A DNA stretch of 64,000 nucleotides from Mariniflexile sp. TRM1-10 (GTDB lineage: Bacteria > Bacteroidota > Bacteroidia > Flavobacteriales > Flavobacteriaceae). The stretch covers positions 2,712,001 to 2,776,000 of the forward strand of contig NZ_CP022985.1 in NCBI RefSeq assembly GCF_003425985.1, read 5' to 3'. Shown one piece after another: positions 16,164 through 25,043 of the stretch; the first letter of the stretch is position 1, and each line of letters opens with the position of its first letter. The notes under the pieces were generated by a model that worked only from the letters and a program-made list of their open reading frames with translations, was not told where the DNA came from and made no database searches. Both the position numbers and the translations under genes were made by a program.

Positions 16164-17023
16164 TGAGTTTGACTAACGACATAAAATATAAATTATCTCG
16201 TCTTAATGTTTTAGAAAAAATTATAGCTGTTAATCTAGTTATATACATTCTAACATTTTTTTTTAAACTGAATTGGTTTGAATTACCCAGTAGTTTAGGT
16301 GATTTTATAGTAAAGCCTTGGGCACTTATTACTTATGCTTTTGTGCATTATGACTTTTGGCATATTCTTTTTAATATGCTTTGGCTGTATGTTATTGGGC
16401 GTATGTTCTTAAATTTATTTAGCGCTAAAATGGCTTTAAATATTTACTTTCTTGGGGCCATGTTTGGGGGATTGTTATTTATGTTATGCTACACCTTGTT
16501 TCCAAGTGTGTTTGGTACTAATTCTAATTTAGTTGGGGCATCGGCAGCGGTAAGGGCATTGTTAATTTTTCTGTGTGCTTATATGCCCAATCAAGAGATA
16601 CGTTTTTTTGCCTTCAATATTAAACTTTGGTATATTGGTTTAGCTATTGTAATTTTAGATGTCTTAGGCGTTTTTACAGGAATAAGCAATCTCGAAACAG
16701 GTAATGCTGGAGGGAATTTAGCGCATTTAGGTGGCGCGTTATTGGGTTATTTTTACGCAAAGCAATTATTAAAAGGCGATGATATAGGTAAAGGATTTGA
16801 ACGTTTTATGGATTTTGTTGTCAATATGTTTAAAACGTCAAAAAAGGGACCATTAAAAACGGTATATAAAGATAAAAGTAAAGTTGGCGGATATACTAAA
16901 GCTGATTTTAATGAGTTTAATACTCAAAAGAAAATAGATGTTATTTTAGATAAAATAAGCAAAAGCGGTTACGATAGTTTAACGGCAGAAGAAAAGGAGT
17001 TTTTATTTAGGTCAGGGAAGTAG
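16163..17023 (+). CDS. Rhomboid family intramembrane serine protease 2
   Basis: A 286-residue protein starting at the ATG that overlaps the previous stop codon. It has the catalytic segment LVGASAAVRA (GxSx Ser) and LAHLGGALLGY (His), plus HILFNMLWLYVIGR in loop 1. A hydrophilic C-terminal tail of about 80 residues ends in a DKISKSGYDSLTAEEKEFL segment, as in many Bacteroidota rhomboids. The tail is probably cytoplasmic. The pair is likely translated together. Confidence 0.93.
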   Translation: MSLTNDIKYKLSRLNVLEKIIAVNLVIYILTFFFKLNWFELPSSLGDFIVKPWALITYAFVHYDFWHILFNMLWLYVIGRMFLNLFSAKMALNIYFLGAMFGGLLFMLCYTLFPSVFGTNSNLVGASAAVRALLIFLCAYMPNQEIRFFAFNIKLWYIGLAIVILDVLGVFTGISNLETGNAGGNLAHLGGALLGYFYAKQLLKGDDIGKGFERFMDFVVNMFKTSKKGPLKTVYKDKSKVGGYTKADFNEFNTQKKIDVILDKISKSGYDSLTAEEKEFLFRSGK

Positions 17024-17337
17024 CAGTTAAAAAAAAGAAACAGATGATTGATGCCATCAATTAAGAGTTTCTGATTCTATAGCTAATGTACCAAAAGACT
17101 CTATGGATCAACCTAATCTAGAATAAAGAAAATTCATTGGATTTCCTATTTGTCATCTAGCGGAAGTTGTAATGTGTTTACATAAAAACAAGTAGAAGAA
17201 ATTATATGTCTATATAACGATTTGAAAATTATTATAATGAATAGGATGGTGCTATTTAGGAACAATTTAAAATAAGATTTTTATGTGGTCCATAGTTGTC
17301 GGTCAACCGTCATCAGTCAGCCGTCATTAATAAGAAC
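17024..17337. other. 314 bp intergenic region
   Basis: No gene, RNA or clear terminator recognised. Near the end there are short related words (gtcggtcaaccgtcatcagtcagccgtcatt), too irregular for a CRISPR array. Confidence 0.4.
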
Positions 17338-18363
17338 ATGAAAAAACTTAAAGGTATAAATAAAATCATCTACGTTATCAATGTATTGGTAGCAGCTGTT
17401 CTATTACTAGCTTATGCCTTACCTTTTTTACCTCCAAAAGCGTTTTCTGTATTGTCTGTACTTAGTTTAGGAGTGCCTTTCTTGATTTTATGTAATGTAC
17501 TGTTTTTTTTATATTGGTTGCTTAGAGTTAGAAAGCAGCTTATTATATCGTTAGTGGTGCTTTTAGTAGGACAAATAGTGTTTGGGTCGTTGTATAGATT
17601 CTCATCTTCAAAAAAGGTAGAAAATCCCAATAACATCAAAGTTATGAATTATAACGTGCGATTATTTAATTTGTATAAATGGATTCCCGAAAAAGATATT
17701 GACACCAAAATAGTCGATTTTATAAAAACTGAAGCTCCCGATGTCTTATGTATTCAAGATTATCGACCAAGTTCACAAGTTGATTTGACCTTTTTTAAAC
17801 ATAAATTTGAAAAAATTTCAGGAAAAAAAATCCATACCGGGCAAATTATTTTATCTAAGTTTCCAATAGTAAATTCAGGCTCTTTAGAATTTCCAAATAC
17901 GAATAATAATGCCATTTTTGTTGACATTGTTAAAGGAAAAGATACCATTCGGGTTTACAATATTCATCTGCAATCCTTAAAAATTGATACTGATGTAGAA
18001 AAACTGAAACAAGAAAGTACATCGCGCATTTTTAAGCAAGTTGAGAACACCTTTAAAAGACAACAGTTCCAATCGGAAATATTTTTAGAACATAAAAAAC
18101 AATGCCATTATAAGATGATTATTTGTGGTGATTTTAATAATACGGCCTATTCGTATGTATATAGAAAAATTAAAGGTGATTTAAACGATACCTTTAAAGA
18201 AGCAGGCAATGGGTTCGGACGCACTTACGAGTTTAAATTCTTTCCAGTACGGATTGATTATATTTTTTCAGATGAAGCCTTTACGGTAAATGGGTTTAAG
18301 GCGTATAATGAACATTATTCCGATCATTATCCTATTATGGCTACTTTGAGTTTAGAGGAGTAG
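17338..18363 (+). CDS. Membrane-anchored endonuclease/exonuclease/phosphatase (EEP) family protein
   Basis: A 341-residue protein from the ATG at 17338; the longer frame starts at a weaker codon in repeat-like DNA. Three hydrophobic segments fill the first ~90 residues (YVINVLVAAVLLLAYALPF and following), then an EEP domain: VMNYNVRLFN, VLCIQDYRP, VYNIHLQS, IICGDFNNT, RIDYIFSD and YSDHYPIMATL. These are the metal-binding and catalytic signatures of the DNase I-like fold. The substrate cannot be told from sequence. The 3' end of the gene is duplicated about 265 bp downstream. Confidence 0.9.
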   Translation: MKKLKGINKIIYVINVLVAAVLLLAYALPFLPPKAFSVLSVLSLGVPFLILCNVLFFLYWLLRVRKQLIISLVVLLVGQIVFGSLYRFSSSKKVENPNNIKVMNYNVRLFNLYKWIPEKDIDTKIVDFIKTEAPDVLCIQDYRPSSQVDLTFFKHKFEKISGKKIHTGQIILSKFPIVNSGSLEFPNTNNNAIFVDIVKGKDTIRVYNIHLQSLKIDTDVEKLKQESTSRIFKQVENTFKRQQFQSEIFLEHKKQCHYKMIICGDFNNTAYSYVYRKIKGDLNDTFKEAGNGFGRTYEFKFFPVRIDYIFSDEAFTVNGFKAYNEHYSDHYPIMATLSLEE

Positions 18364-18533
18364 TTTTTAGTCGCAGTCGCAGTTACAGTCGCAGTCACAG
18401 TCGCAGTTTTGTTCAGAAATCAAAAATCGTTATTCGTTAATCTTTAATTCCAAGACTTTGATTCTTTGCAGCTTTGCAACTCTGTAGCTTTGAAACTTTG
18501 CACCTTTGAGACTTCAAAATAAAACATATCGCT
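18268..18533. repeat. Tandem duplication unit 1 (3' end of the EEP gene plus repeats)
   Basis: Spans the last ~95 bp of the EEP gene, a run of cagtcgcagt-type hexamers (about 18367-18406), and a tract of tttgaaactttgcac words. Nearly the whole unit is repeated at 18534-18800. Confidence 0.75.
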
Positions 18534-18640
18534 TTTCAGATGAAGCCTTTACGGTAAATGGGTTTAAGGCGTACAATGAACATTATTCCGATCATTATCC
18601 TATTATGGCCACTTTGAGTTTGGAGGAGTAGTTTTAGTCG
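18534..18640 (+). pseudogene. Duplicated 3' fragment of the EEP gene
   Basis: Matches 18268-18370 almost base for base (tcagatgaagcctttacgg ... gaggagtag), including the stop codon and the start of the following hexamer repeat. It has no start codon or upstream domain, so it is a non-functional fragment made by a tandem duplication. Confidence 0.85.
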
Positions 18641-18829
18641 CAGTTGCAGTCGCAGTTGCAGTCACAGTCTCAATTTTATTCAGAAATCAAAAATCGTTAC
18701 TCGTTAATCTTTAATTCCAAGACTTTGATTCTTTGCAGCTTTGCAACTCTGTAGCTTTGAAACTTTGCATCTTTGAAACTTTGTAGCTTTGAAACTTTGT
18801 AGCTTTGAGACTTTGCAACTTCAAAAAAA
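18641..18829. repeat. cagtcgcagt and ctttgaaactttg short repeats, second unit
   Basis: A second run of cagtcgcagttgcagtc-type hexamers, the same ~60 bp spacer, and a longer tract of ctttgaaactttg words. The tract resembles the repeat after ribH at 12606-12840. No gene seen. Confidence 0.75.
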
Positions 18830-19761
<932 letters not shown>

Positions 19762-19775
19762 TTGTTGATGCGCTA

Positions 19776-19795
19776 ATTCCTGCGAAGGCAGGAAT
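19776..19795. repeat. Short hairpin between lepB and the WbqC gene
   Basis: ATTCCTGC-gaag-GCAGGAAT, followed on the plus strand by ctttttc. This palindrome is a common dispersed intergenic repeat type in related genomes; attenuation between lepB and the WbqC gene is possible but not shown. Confidence 0.5.
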
Positions 19796-19989
19796 CTTTT
19801 TCATATAGAAATATTTATTGACTTTTAAAGAAAAACACGAGCTATCGCTTCATTTCTATTGATGATTGTTTAAACAAATTCGTGGTTAAAGGTGATTTCA
19901 TTGGACATGAATGATTATAAAATAGATTTCTGTATTATAAGGAATTCTATTATGTTTTTTAATCATCAAATCAACAAAAAACGAATCAA

Positions 19990-21570
19990 CTATTCTTTTT
20001 TCTTTCTCGCTCTCCATTTGTTAAAACCAATCCATCCAAATAATAAAATAAGGAAAGGAATAAGATAAGAGGTTGCTTTACCTGTGCCGTTAACGGTCGT
20101 AAAGAAACGTTCCCAGCGTGGCTTTTTACCATCCCAACTCATCCAAATAAATACGGGTTTCCCAACCACATGGTCAAAAGGCACAAAGCCCCAAGAGCGG
20201 GCATCAATAGAATTGTGTCGGTTATCACCCATCATCCAATAATAATTTTGTTTGAAGGTATAAGTAGTTGCTACTTCACCATTAATTAAAATTTGGTTGC
20301 CTTTTACTTGCAACGAATTGCCTTCGTACTCTGTGATAACACGTTTGTAAAGAGGTAATACTTTTAGGTTTATATCTATTGTTTTTCCAGCTTCAGGAAT
20401 GTATAGTGGACCAAAAAAGTCTAAGTTCCATTTATAGTCGGGATCGTGTGGAAAAATTTTAGGATCTCTAACGCCTTTTTCTGCAATTTGACGTGTAATA
20501 TTAGCAACACTAGGATGGTTTTTAAATTGATCAGCAGCAAAATCTGTTGCAGCAGGAACAATAATATCACCATTATTATCACGGTAGATGCCGTCTGTAA
20601 TATCATATCTTGTTTTAAGATAACTCAATATGTTATTATCAAACCCTTGACCAGGTTTTACATCAACCTTATAACTAAACTGTAAATGGGCTCTATCTGG
20701 CAGCTCATTCTTCTTTCCGTTAATATAAACAAAACCGTTGCGAATTTCTAAGGAATCGCCTGCAACACCAACACAGCGTTTTACTAAATTGGTTTTTTTG
20801 TCTATGGGTTTATAATAGTTTCTGTCTGGATGAAAATCATTCATATCCAACAAGGTATCCGCCGGTTGGTTAAAAACTACAATATCATTTCGTTCTATAT
20901 CTTCAAAACCTGGAATTCTAAGGTATGGTAATTGTAATTTGTTTTTCCAAGAATTGCTCCCTTTGTGGTCATCAAACAAATACGATTTCGTATTTAATAG
21001 AGGAATGGTATCATGTACCATAGGGGCGGCCACCGTTGTCATGGGCACTCTGGCACCGTAATGAAACTTGCTTACAAAAAGAAAGTCGCCAACTAATAAC
21101 GATTTTTCTAAAGATGAAGAAGGAATGGTAAACGGTTGAATAAAATAGGTGTGCACTATGGTTGCAGCAACTATGGCAAATAAAATAGAGCTTACCCAAT
21201 CGCCTGCACCAGATTTAGGATGCAAGCTTCTGTCTTCTACGTATTTAACATCGGAAACATAATTTAAATAATAATTGTAAAAACCTAAAGTGATTACTGC
21301 TAAAAACGTGTCTAAATTGCTGTTTTTTCCAAAACTTCTAGCGGTTTCTACCCAAACTACGGCAAGCATAATAAGGTTTACTATAGGTAAAAATAAAAGA
21401 ATGACCCACCACCACGGACGATTAATAATTTTCATTAAAACAACCGCATTATATACAGGCACGAAAGCTTCCCATGGGTGTCTTCCTGCTTTAATGTATA
21501 ATTTCCAAGTTCCTAAACCATGTATTACTTGAATAATTAAAATGAAAATAAACCATTGCATCAATGTCAT
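19990..21570 (-). CDS. lepB: Signal peptidase I, large Bacteroidota type
   Basis: A 526-residue inner-membrane protease that releases secreted proteins from their signal peptides. The N-terminal ~125 residues form a membrane region with a HPWEAFVPVYNAVVLM segment. The catalytic domain has IPSSSLEKSL with Ser153 as nucleophile, NLVKRCVGVAGD with the general base Lys264, and YWMMGDNRHNSIDARSWGFVP (box E). A further membrane segment ends the protein. The large insertion between Ser and Lys boxes is usual in this phylum. ATG codons at 21570 and 21561 are both possible starts. Confidence 0.95.
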   Translation of the reverse strand: MTLMQWFIFILIIQVIHGLGTWKLYIKAGRHPWEAFVPVYNAVVLMKIINRPWWWVILLFLPIVNLIMLAVVWVETARSFGKNSNLDTFLAVITLGFYNYYLNYVSDVKYVEDRSLHPKSGAGDWVSSILFAIVAATIVHTYFIQPFTIPSSSLEKSLLVGDFLFVSKFHYGARVPMTTVAAPMVHDTIPLLNTKSYLFDDHKGSNSWKNKLQLPYLRIPGFEDIERNDIVVFNQPADTLLDMNDFHPDRNYYKPIDKKTNLVKRCVGVAGDSLEIRNGFVYINGKKNELPDRAHLQFSYKVDVKPGQGFDNNILSYLKTRYDITDGIYRDNNGDIIVPAATDFAADQFKNHPSVANITRQIAEKGVRDPKIFPHDPDYKWNLDFFGPLYIPEAGKTIDINLKVLPLYKRVITEYEGNSLQVKGNQILINGEVATTYTFKQNYYWMMGDNRHNSIDARSWGFVPFDHVVGKPVFIWMSWDGKKPRWERFFTTVNGTGKATSYLIPFLILLFGWIGFNKWRARKKKE

Positions 21571-21635
21571 AATCGTAGTTTTTTATTTTTTTTAGTAGCT
21601 AAACTTACTTATGTTGTTACGTGTTTTTGAATCTA

Positions 21636-22340
21636 TTAACCAATATTTAACACATCGTTCATAGTGAAAACACCTGTTTTTCCTGCAAGCCATTCGGCAG
21701 CAATGACAGCACCTAAGGCAAACCCTTGTCTGGTATGTGCCACGTGCTCTATAGTAATGGTATCTACGTCACTTTCGTAATTTACTGTATGCGTCCCCGG
21801 AACATCTTCAATACGTTTGGCAATAATAGGAATGGTTCTGTCAGCAGTTTCGTCTAATTTCCAAGCATCAAAATTGGCATTGTTAGCAATAATATCATTA
21901 GCCAAAGAAATAGCTGTTCCGCTAGGTGCATCCAATTTTTGTGTGTGATGAATTTCTTCCATAGACACATTATACTGTTTTAGAGTACTCATCATTTTAG
22001 CCAGTGTTTTATTGAGCTCGAAAAAGATGTTAACCCCTAAGCTGTAATTTGAAGCATAAATAAAAGCGCCTTTCTTTTCTTTACATAAAGCGACCGCATT
22101 ATCATAATTATCCAACCAACCGGTAGTTCCGGAAATTACAGGAACACCGTTATTTAAACAATTGGAAATGTTATTAAAAGCCACGGTTGGAATACTGAAA
22201 TCTATAGCAACATCGGCTTTTGTTATATCGTAACCTTCATCATCTTTATCAACGGTTAAAACAATGGTATGTCCGCGTTTAATGGCAATTTGCTCAATGG
22301 TTTTTCCCATTTTCCCATATCCAAGTAAAGCTATTTTCAT
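21636..22340 (-). CDS. dapB: 4-hydroxy-tetrahydrodipicolinate reductase
   Basis: A 234-residue NAD(P)H-dependent enzyme of the lysine/diaminopimelate pathway. The nucleotide-binding loop is ALLGYGKMGKTIE at the start. The active-site segment is EEIHHTQKLDAPSGTAISLAN, with the conserved HH and the K..PSGTA loop. ISGTTGW and HTRQGFALGAV are also diagnostic. It supplies DAP for peptidoglycan. It sits between the DUF5683 gene and lepB in a conserved operon. Confidence 0.96.
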   Translation of the reverse strand: MKIALLGYGKMGKTIEQIAIKRGHTIVLTVDKDDEGYDITKADVAIDFSIPTVAFNNISNCLNNGVPVISGTTGWLDNYDNAVALCKEKKGAFIYASNYSLGVNIFFELNKTLAKMMSTLKQYNVSMEEIHHTQKLDAPSGTAISLANDIIANNANFDAWKLDETADRTIPIIAKRIEDVPGTHTVNYESDVDTITIEHVAHTRQGFALGAVIAAEWLAGKTGVFTMNDVLNIG

Positions 22341-22378
22341 TTATTTATAGTTTTAATTTGTCAAATGCCCATTATGGG

Positions 22379-22999
22379 CTAAAATTTAAAATTTAAAGTT
22401 AATCCAAGATTGCTTGTTGCATCAATCTCATTGATTTTAAAATGTGGTGCCAAAGATAGGTTTTCATCTACATTATATTGCATTAAATGTGCATCTACAT
22501 TGGCATCAATAATGTTTAAGGCATAAATACCCAATGTTACCAAAAGTGAAATTTCTTTGTTTTTTCGGTAAAACTTTTGGCCTCGTTCTAAACCATCGGT
22601 TGTAACGCGAGGTGTCGTTAATGGGTTGCCTTGAGAATCAAAATAAAACTCATCGGTTTTAAAACCTGCCAGTCTGCTTTTGTAGGCATCTCGGTAGCGA
22701 TGGTATTCTTTATTGTTGTTTGTGTAAAAATAAATGCCTGTGGCTAATCCACCATAAACGATGGGGATTTTCCAATATCTTTTGTTGTAGGCTTGCCCCA
22801 AACCGGGCAAAACTGCCGAATAAAAAGCAGCTTTTGCGGGAGAAAGCGGATTATAGGGTTTTTTGATTTCTATAATAGAATCAACAGTAATAGTTGCAGG
22901 TAACTCTTTTTTTTTGTTGTTTTTTTCTTGTGCTGATAGAAAGCAGCAAAATAATAGTGAGAATACGCTAGCTATAAAGAGTTTATTTGGCACCTTCAA
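22379..22999 (-). CDS. DUF5683 family protein
   Basis: A 206-residue protein with a signal peptide (LFCCFLSAQ) and a short basic region, then the family core NPLSPAKAAFYSAVLPGLGQAYNKRYWKIPIVY and a second hydrophobic stretch (LVTLGIYALNIIDANVDAHL). It ends in an NLGLTLNFKF strand, suggesting an envelope location. It overlaps parB by 17 bp. Function unknown, but the position next to parB is, from memory, conserved in flavobacteria. Confidence 0.85.
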   Translation of the reverse strand: MKVPNKLFIASVFSLLFCCFLSAQEKNNKKKELPATITVDSIIEIKKPYNPLSPAKAAFYSAVLPGLGQAYNKRYWKIPIVYGGLATGIYFYTNNNKEYHRYRDAYKSRLAGFKTDEFYFDSQGNPLTTPRVTTDGLERGQKFYRKNKEISLLVTLGIYALNIIDANVDAHLMQYNVDENLSLAPHFKINEIDATSNLGLTLNFKF

Positions 23000-23894
23000 C
23001 TAATTTTTTAATACGATTAAAATCTTCTTCAGAATGAAACGGAATCGTAATTTTTCCTTTTCCATTCTTAGAGACTTTAACGTCTATTTTATGCCCAAAG
23101 TATTCTGAAATGGCTTTAATTCCCTCTTTAATATGTTTTGGGGTTTCTTCGCTTTCTTCTTTTTTAGGTGCTACTTTTACTTCTTGGGTGGTATTGTAGT
23201 TGCGAACCAGATTTTCTGTATCCCGTACCGACAGTTCGTTTGAAAGTACTTTTTCGTAAATATCTAACTGGGTGCTTGGGTCTTCAACCGTAATTAAAGC
23301 ACGGCCATGTCCCATAGAAATGAACCCATCACGCATCCCTGTTTGAATAATAGGATCTAATTTTAAAAGACGCAAGTAGTTGGTAATGGTAGAACGTTTT
23401 TTACCAACGCGCTCGCTCATTTGTTCTTGTGTTAAGTTGATTTCATCAATTAAACGTTGATAAGATAAAGCAATTTCAATAGGATCTAAATCTTGACGTT
23501 GAATGTTTTCAACCAAAGCCATTTCTAACGATTCTTGATCGTTTGCAATACGTATGTATGCAGGAATGGTTTCTAAACCTATTAATTTTGAGGCTCTAAA
23601 ACGACGTTCACCAGATACCAACTGGTATTGGTTAAAACCTAGTTTTCTAACGGTAATAGGCTGAATGATGCCTAATTCTTTTATAGATGATGCTAATTCA
23701 CGCAGCGATTCTTCGCTAAAATTGGTACGCGGTTGAAAGGGATTGACTTCTATAAAGGCAATATCTAACTCAATAATATTACCAACAACTTTATCCGCAT
23801 TTTTATCTTGTGCCGATTGTATGTCGTTACTTGGATCTTTTAAAAGTGCCGATAAACCTCTTCCTAAAGCTTGTTTTTTTATTGCCTTAGCCAT
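22983..23894 (-). CDS. parB: Chromosome-partitioning protein ParB
   Basis: A 303-residue protein. The N-terminal ParB/Srx CTPase domain has NPFQPRTNFSEESL and the GERRFRASKLIG box. A helix-turn-helix region follows (MSERVGKKRSTITNYLRLLKL), and a C-terminal dimerisation domain ends in FHSEEDFNRIKKLVEGAK. ParB binds parS near the origin and slides as a CTP-gated clamp. It starts 2 bp after parA. I found no obvious parS site by eye. Confidence 0.96.
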   Translation of the reverse strand: MAKAIKKQALGRGLSALLKDPSNDIQSAQDKNADKVVGNIIELDIAFIEVNPFQPRTNFSEESLRELASSIKELGIIQPITVRKLGFNQYQLVSGERRFRASKLIGLETIPAYIRIANDQESLEMALVENIQRQDLDPIEIALSYQRLIDEINLTQEQMSERVGKKRSTITNYLRLLKLDPIIQTGMRDGFISMGHGRALITVEDPSTQLDIYEKVLSNELSVRDTENLVRNYNTTQEVKVAPKKEESEETPKHIKEGIKAISEYFGHKIDVKVSKNGKGKITIPFHSEEDFNRIKKLVEGAK

Positions 23895-23896
23895 AA

Positions 23897-24661
23897 TTAA
23901 GCGTTTTTATTGATAATTTCTTTTGCTAAACTTAAGTAATTGGTAGCGCCTTTACTAGCGGCATCGTAATTAATAATGCTTTCCCCAAAACTTGGCGCTT
24001 CACTTAATTTTACATTGCGTTGTATGATGGTTTGAAATACCATATCGTTAAAGTGCTTTTGAACCTCTTCTACGACTTGGTTAGACAGTCTTAAACGTGA
24101 ATCATACATAGTTAGTAATAAGCCTTCGATATCCAATTCGGGGTTGTGTATTTTTTGAACACTTTTAATGGTGTTTAAAAGCTTTCCTAAACCTTCAAGT
24201 GCAAAATATTCACACTGAATAGGTATTATTACAGCATCAGCGGCTGTTAAAGCATTTAAGGTTAATAAACCTAAAGATGGCGCACAATCAATTAAAATAT
24301 AATCGTAATCGTCTTTAATTTCTTGTAATGCTTTTTTTAGCATGTACTCTCTAGCCTCTTTATCAACGAGTTCTATTTCGATAGCCACTAAGTCGATATG
24401 CGCTGGGATAATATCTAAATTAGGTGTTTCTGTTTTTAGAATGGCATCTCTTGCAGAACTAGAATGTTCTAAAAGTTGGTAGGTGCCTATTTCTATAGAT
24501 TCTACATCAAGTCCTATTCCGGAAGTTGCATTTGCTTGAGGGTCAGCATCAATAAGTAATACTCTTTTTTCCAGAACGCCTAGTGAAGCGGCTAAATTTA
24601 TGGATGTTGTTGTTTTTCCAACGCCTCCTTTTTGATTTGCAATTGCAATGATTTTACCCAT
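23897..24661 (-). CDS. parA: Chromosome-partitioning ATPase ParA (Soj)
   Basis: A 254-residue ParA/MinD-type ATPase with the deviant Walker A KGGVGKTTT at residues 11-19, LLIDADPQANAT (switch I), and YILIDCAPSLGLLTLNAL (Walker B). It drives segregation of origin regions together with ParB. It is first in the parA-parB-DUF5683-dapB-lepB-WbqC-DUF6122 operon. A MITE-like element lies upstream of its promoter region. Confidence 0.96.
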   Translation of the reverse strand: MGKIIAIANQKGGVGKTTTSINLAASLGVLEKRVLLIDADPQANATSGIGLDVESIEIGTYQLLEHSSSARDAILKTETPNLDIIPAHIDLVAIEIELVDKEAREYMLKKALQEIKDDYDYILIDCAPSLGLLTLNALTAADAVIIPIQCEYFALEGLGKLLNTIKSVQKIHNPELDIEGLLLTMYDSRLRLSNQVVEEVQKHFNDMVFQTIIQRNVKLSEAPSFGESIINYDAASKGATNYLSLAKEIINKNA

Positions 24662-24726
24662 TAAATGATTTGGTTTTATGAACGGTAAAAATACAATTAT
24701 TTATGAGTAATAAAAACCCAAATTAT

Positions 24727-24939
24727 AAGAGACTGTTTAAATTTTGTTTTTGGAATATTTTATAGTGTATTTCATCGTCAGACAGGGCCGAGCGTAAAAG
24801 AAAGGTCTGGGAGACCTTTTTAGCGAAGGAGCCAGGCTGCCGCGAGGGAGAGGTACATAGCTACAAACCGAAAAATAGTTAAAGTATGGTGGAAAAAGGC
24901 ACATAAAAGAACCAAAGGATAAAACTTAGACAGTCTTTA
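24727..24939. mobile_element. MITE-like element with GAGACTGT ends
   Basis: A 213 bp non-coding segment. The left end AAGAGACTGTTTAAATTTT and the reverse complement of the right end TAAAGACTGTCTAAGTTTT match at 15 of 19 positions. Ends of this kind are common on insertion sequences of several families. It encloses the GAGCGTA hairpin module at 24788-24844. It lies between parA and the M16 peptidase gene; no ORF is seen. Confidence 0.6.
24788..24844. repeat. GAGCGTA-hairpin-TAGCGAA module, copy 2
   Basis: Flanks GAGCGTAAAA and TTTTAGCGAA match the module at 8993-9048. The stem here is AAAGGTCT-ggg-AGACCTTT, a different sequence that still pairs. The following ggagccaggctgccgcg parallels gggtcagcttgcg in copy 1. 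Confidence 0.6.
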
Positions 24940-25043
24940 AGAATTAATTAATGATAAGTTGAATTAAAATCAGAGGAAATCTGTAATAAATTTAACATAA
25001 GTTTTTGTTTTTAATTATTATTTTTACGGAAATGCTAAAAATT

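Noticed and set aside
18360-18829. Possible CRISPR array in the cagtcgcagt region
   Set aside because: Repeat words are 6-9 nt, contiguous and degenerate, with no 24-40 nt repeats or unique spacers and no cas genes nearby.
22983-24661. Origin of replication or parS next to parAB
   Set aside because: No parS-like palindrome, DnaA-box cluster or dnaA gene was seen in the window.
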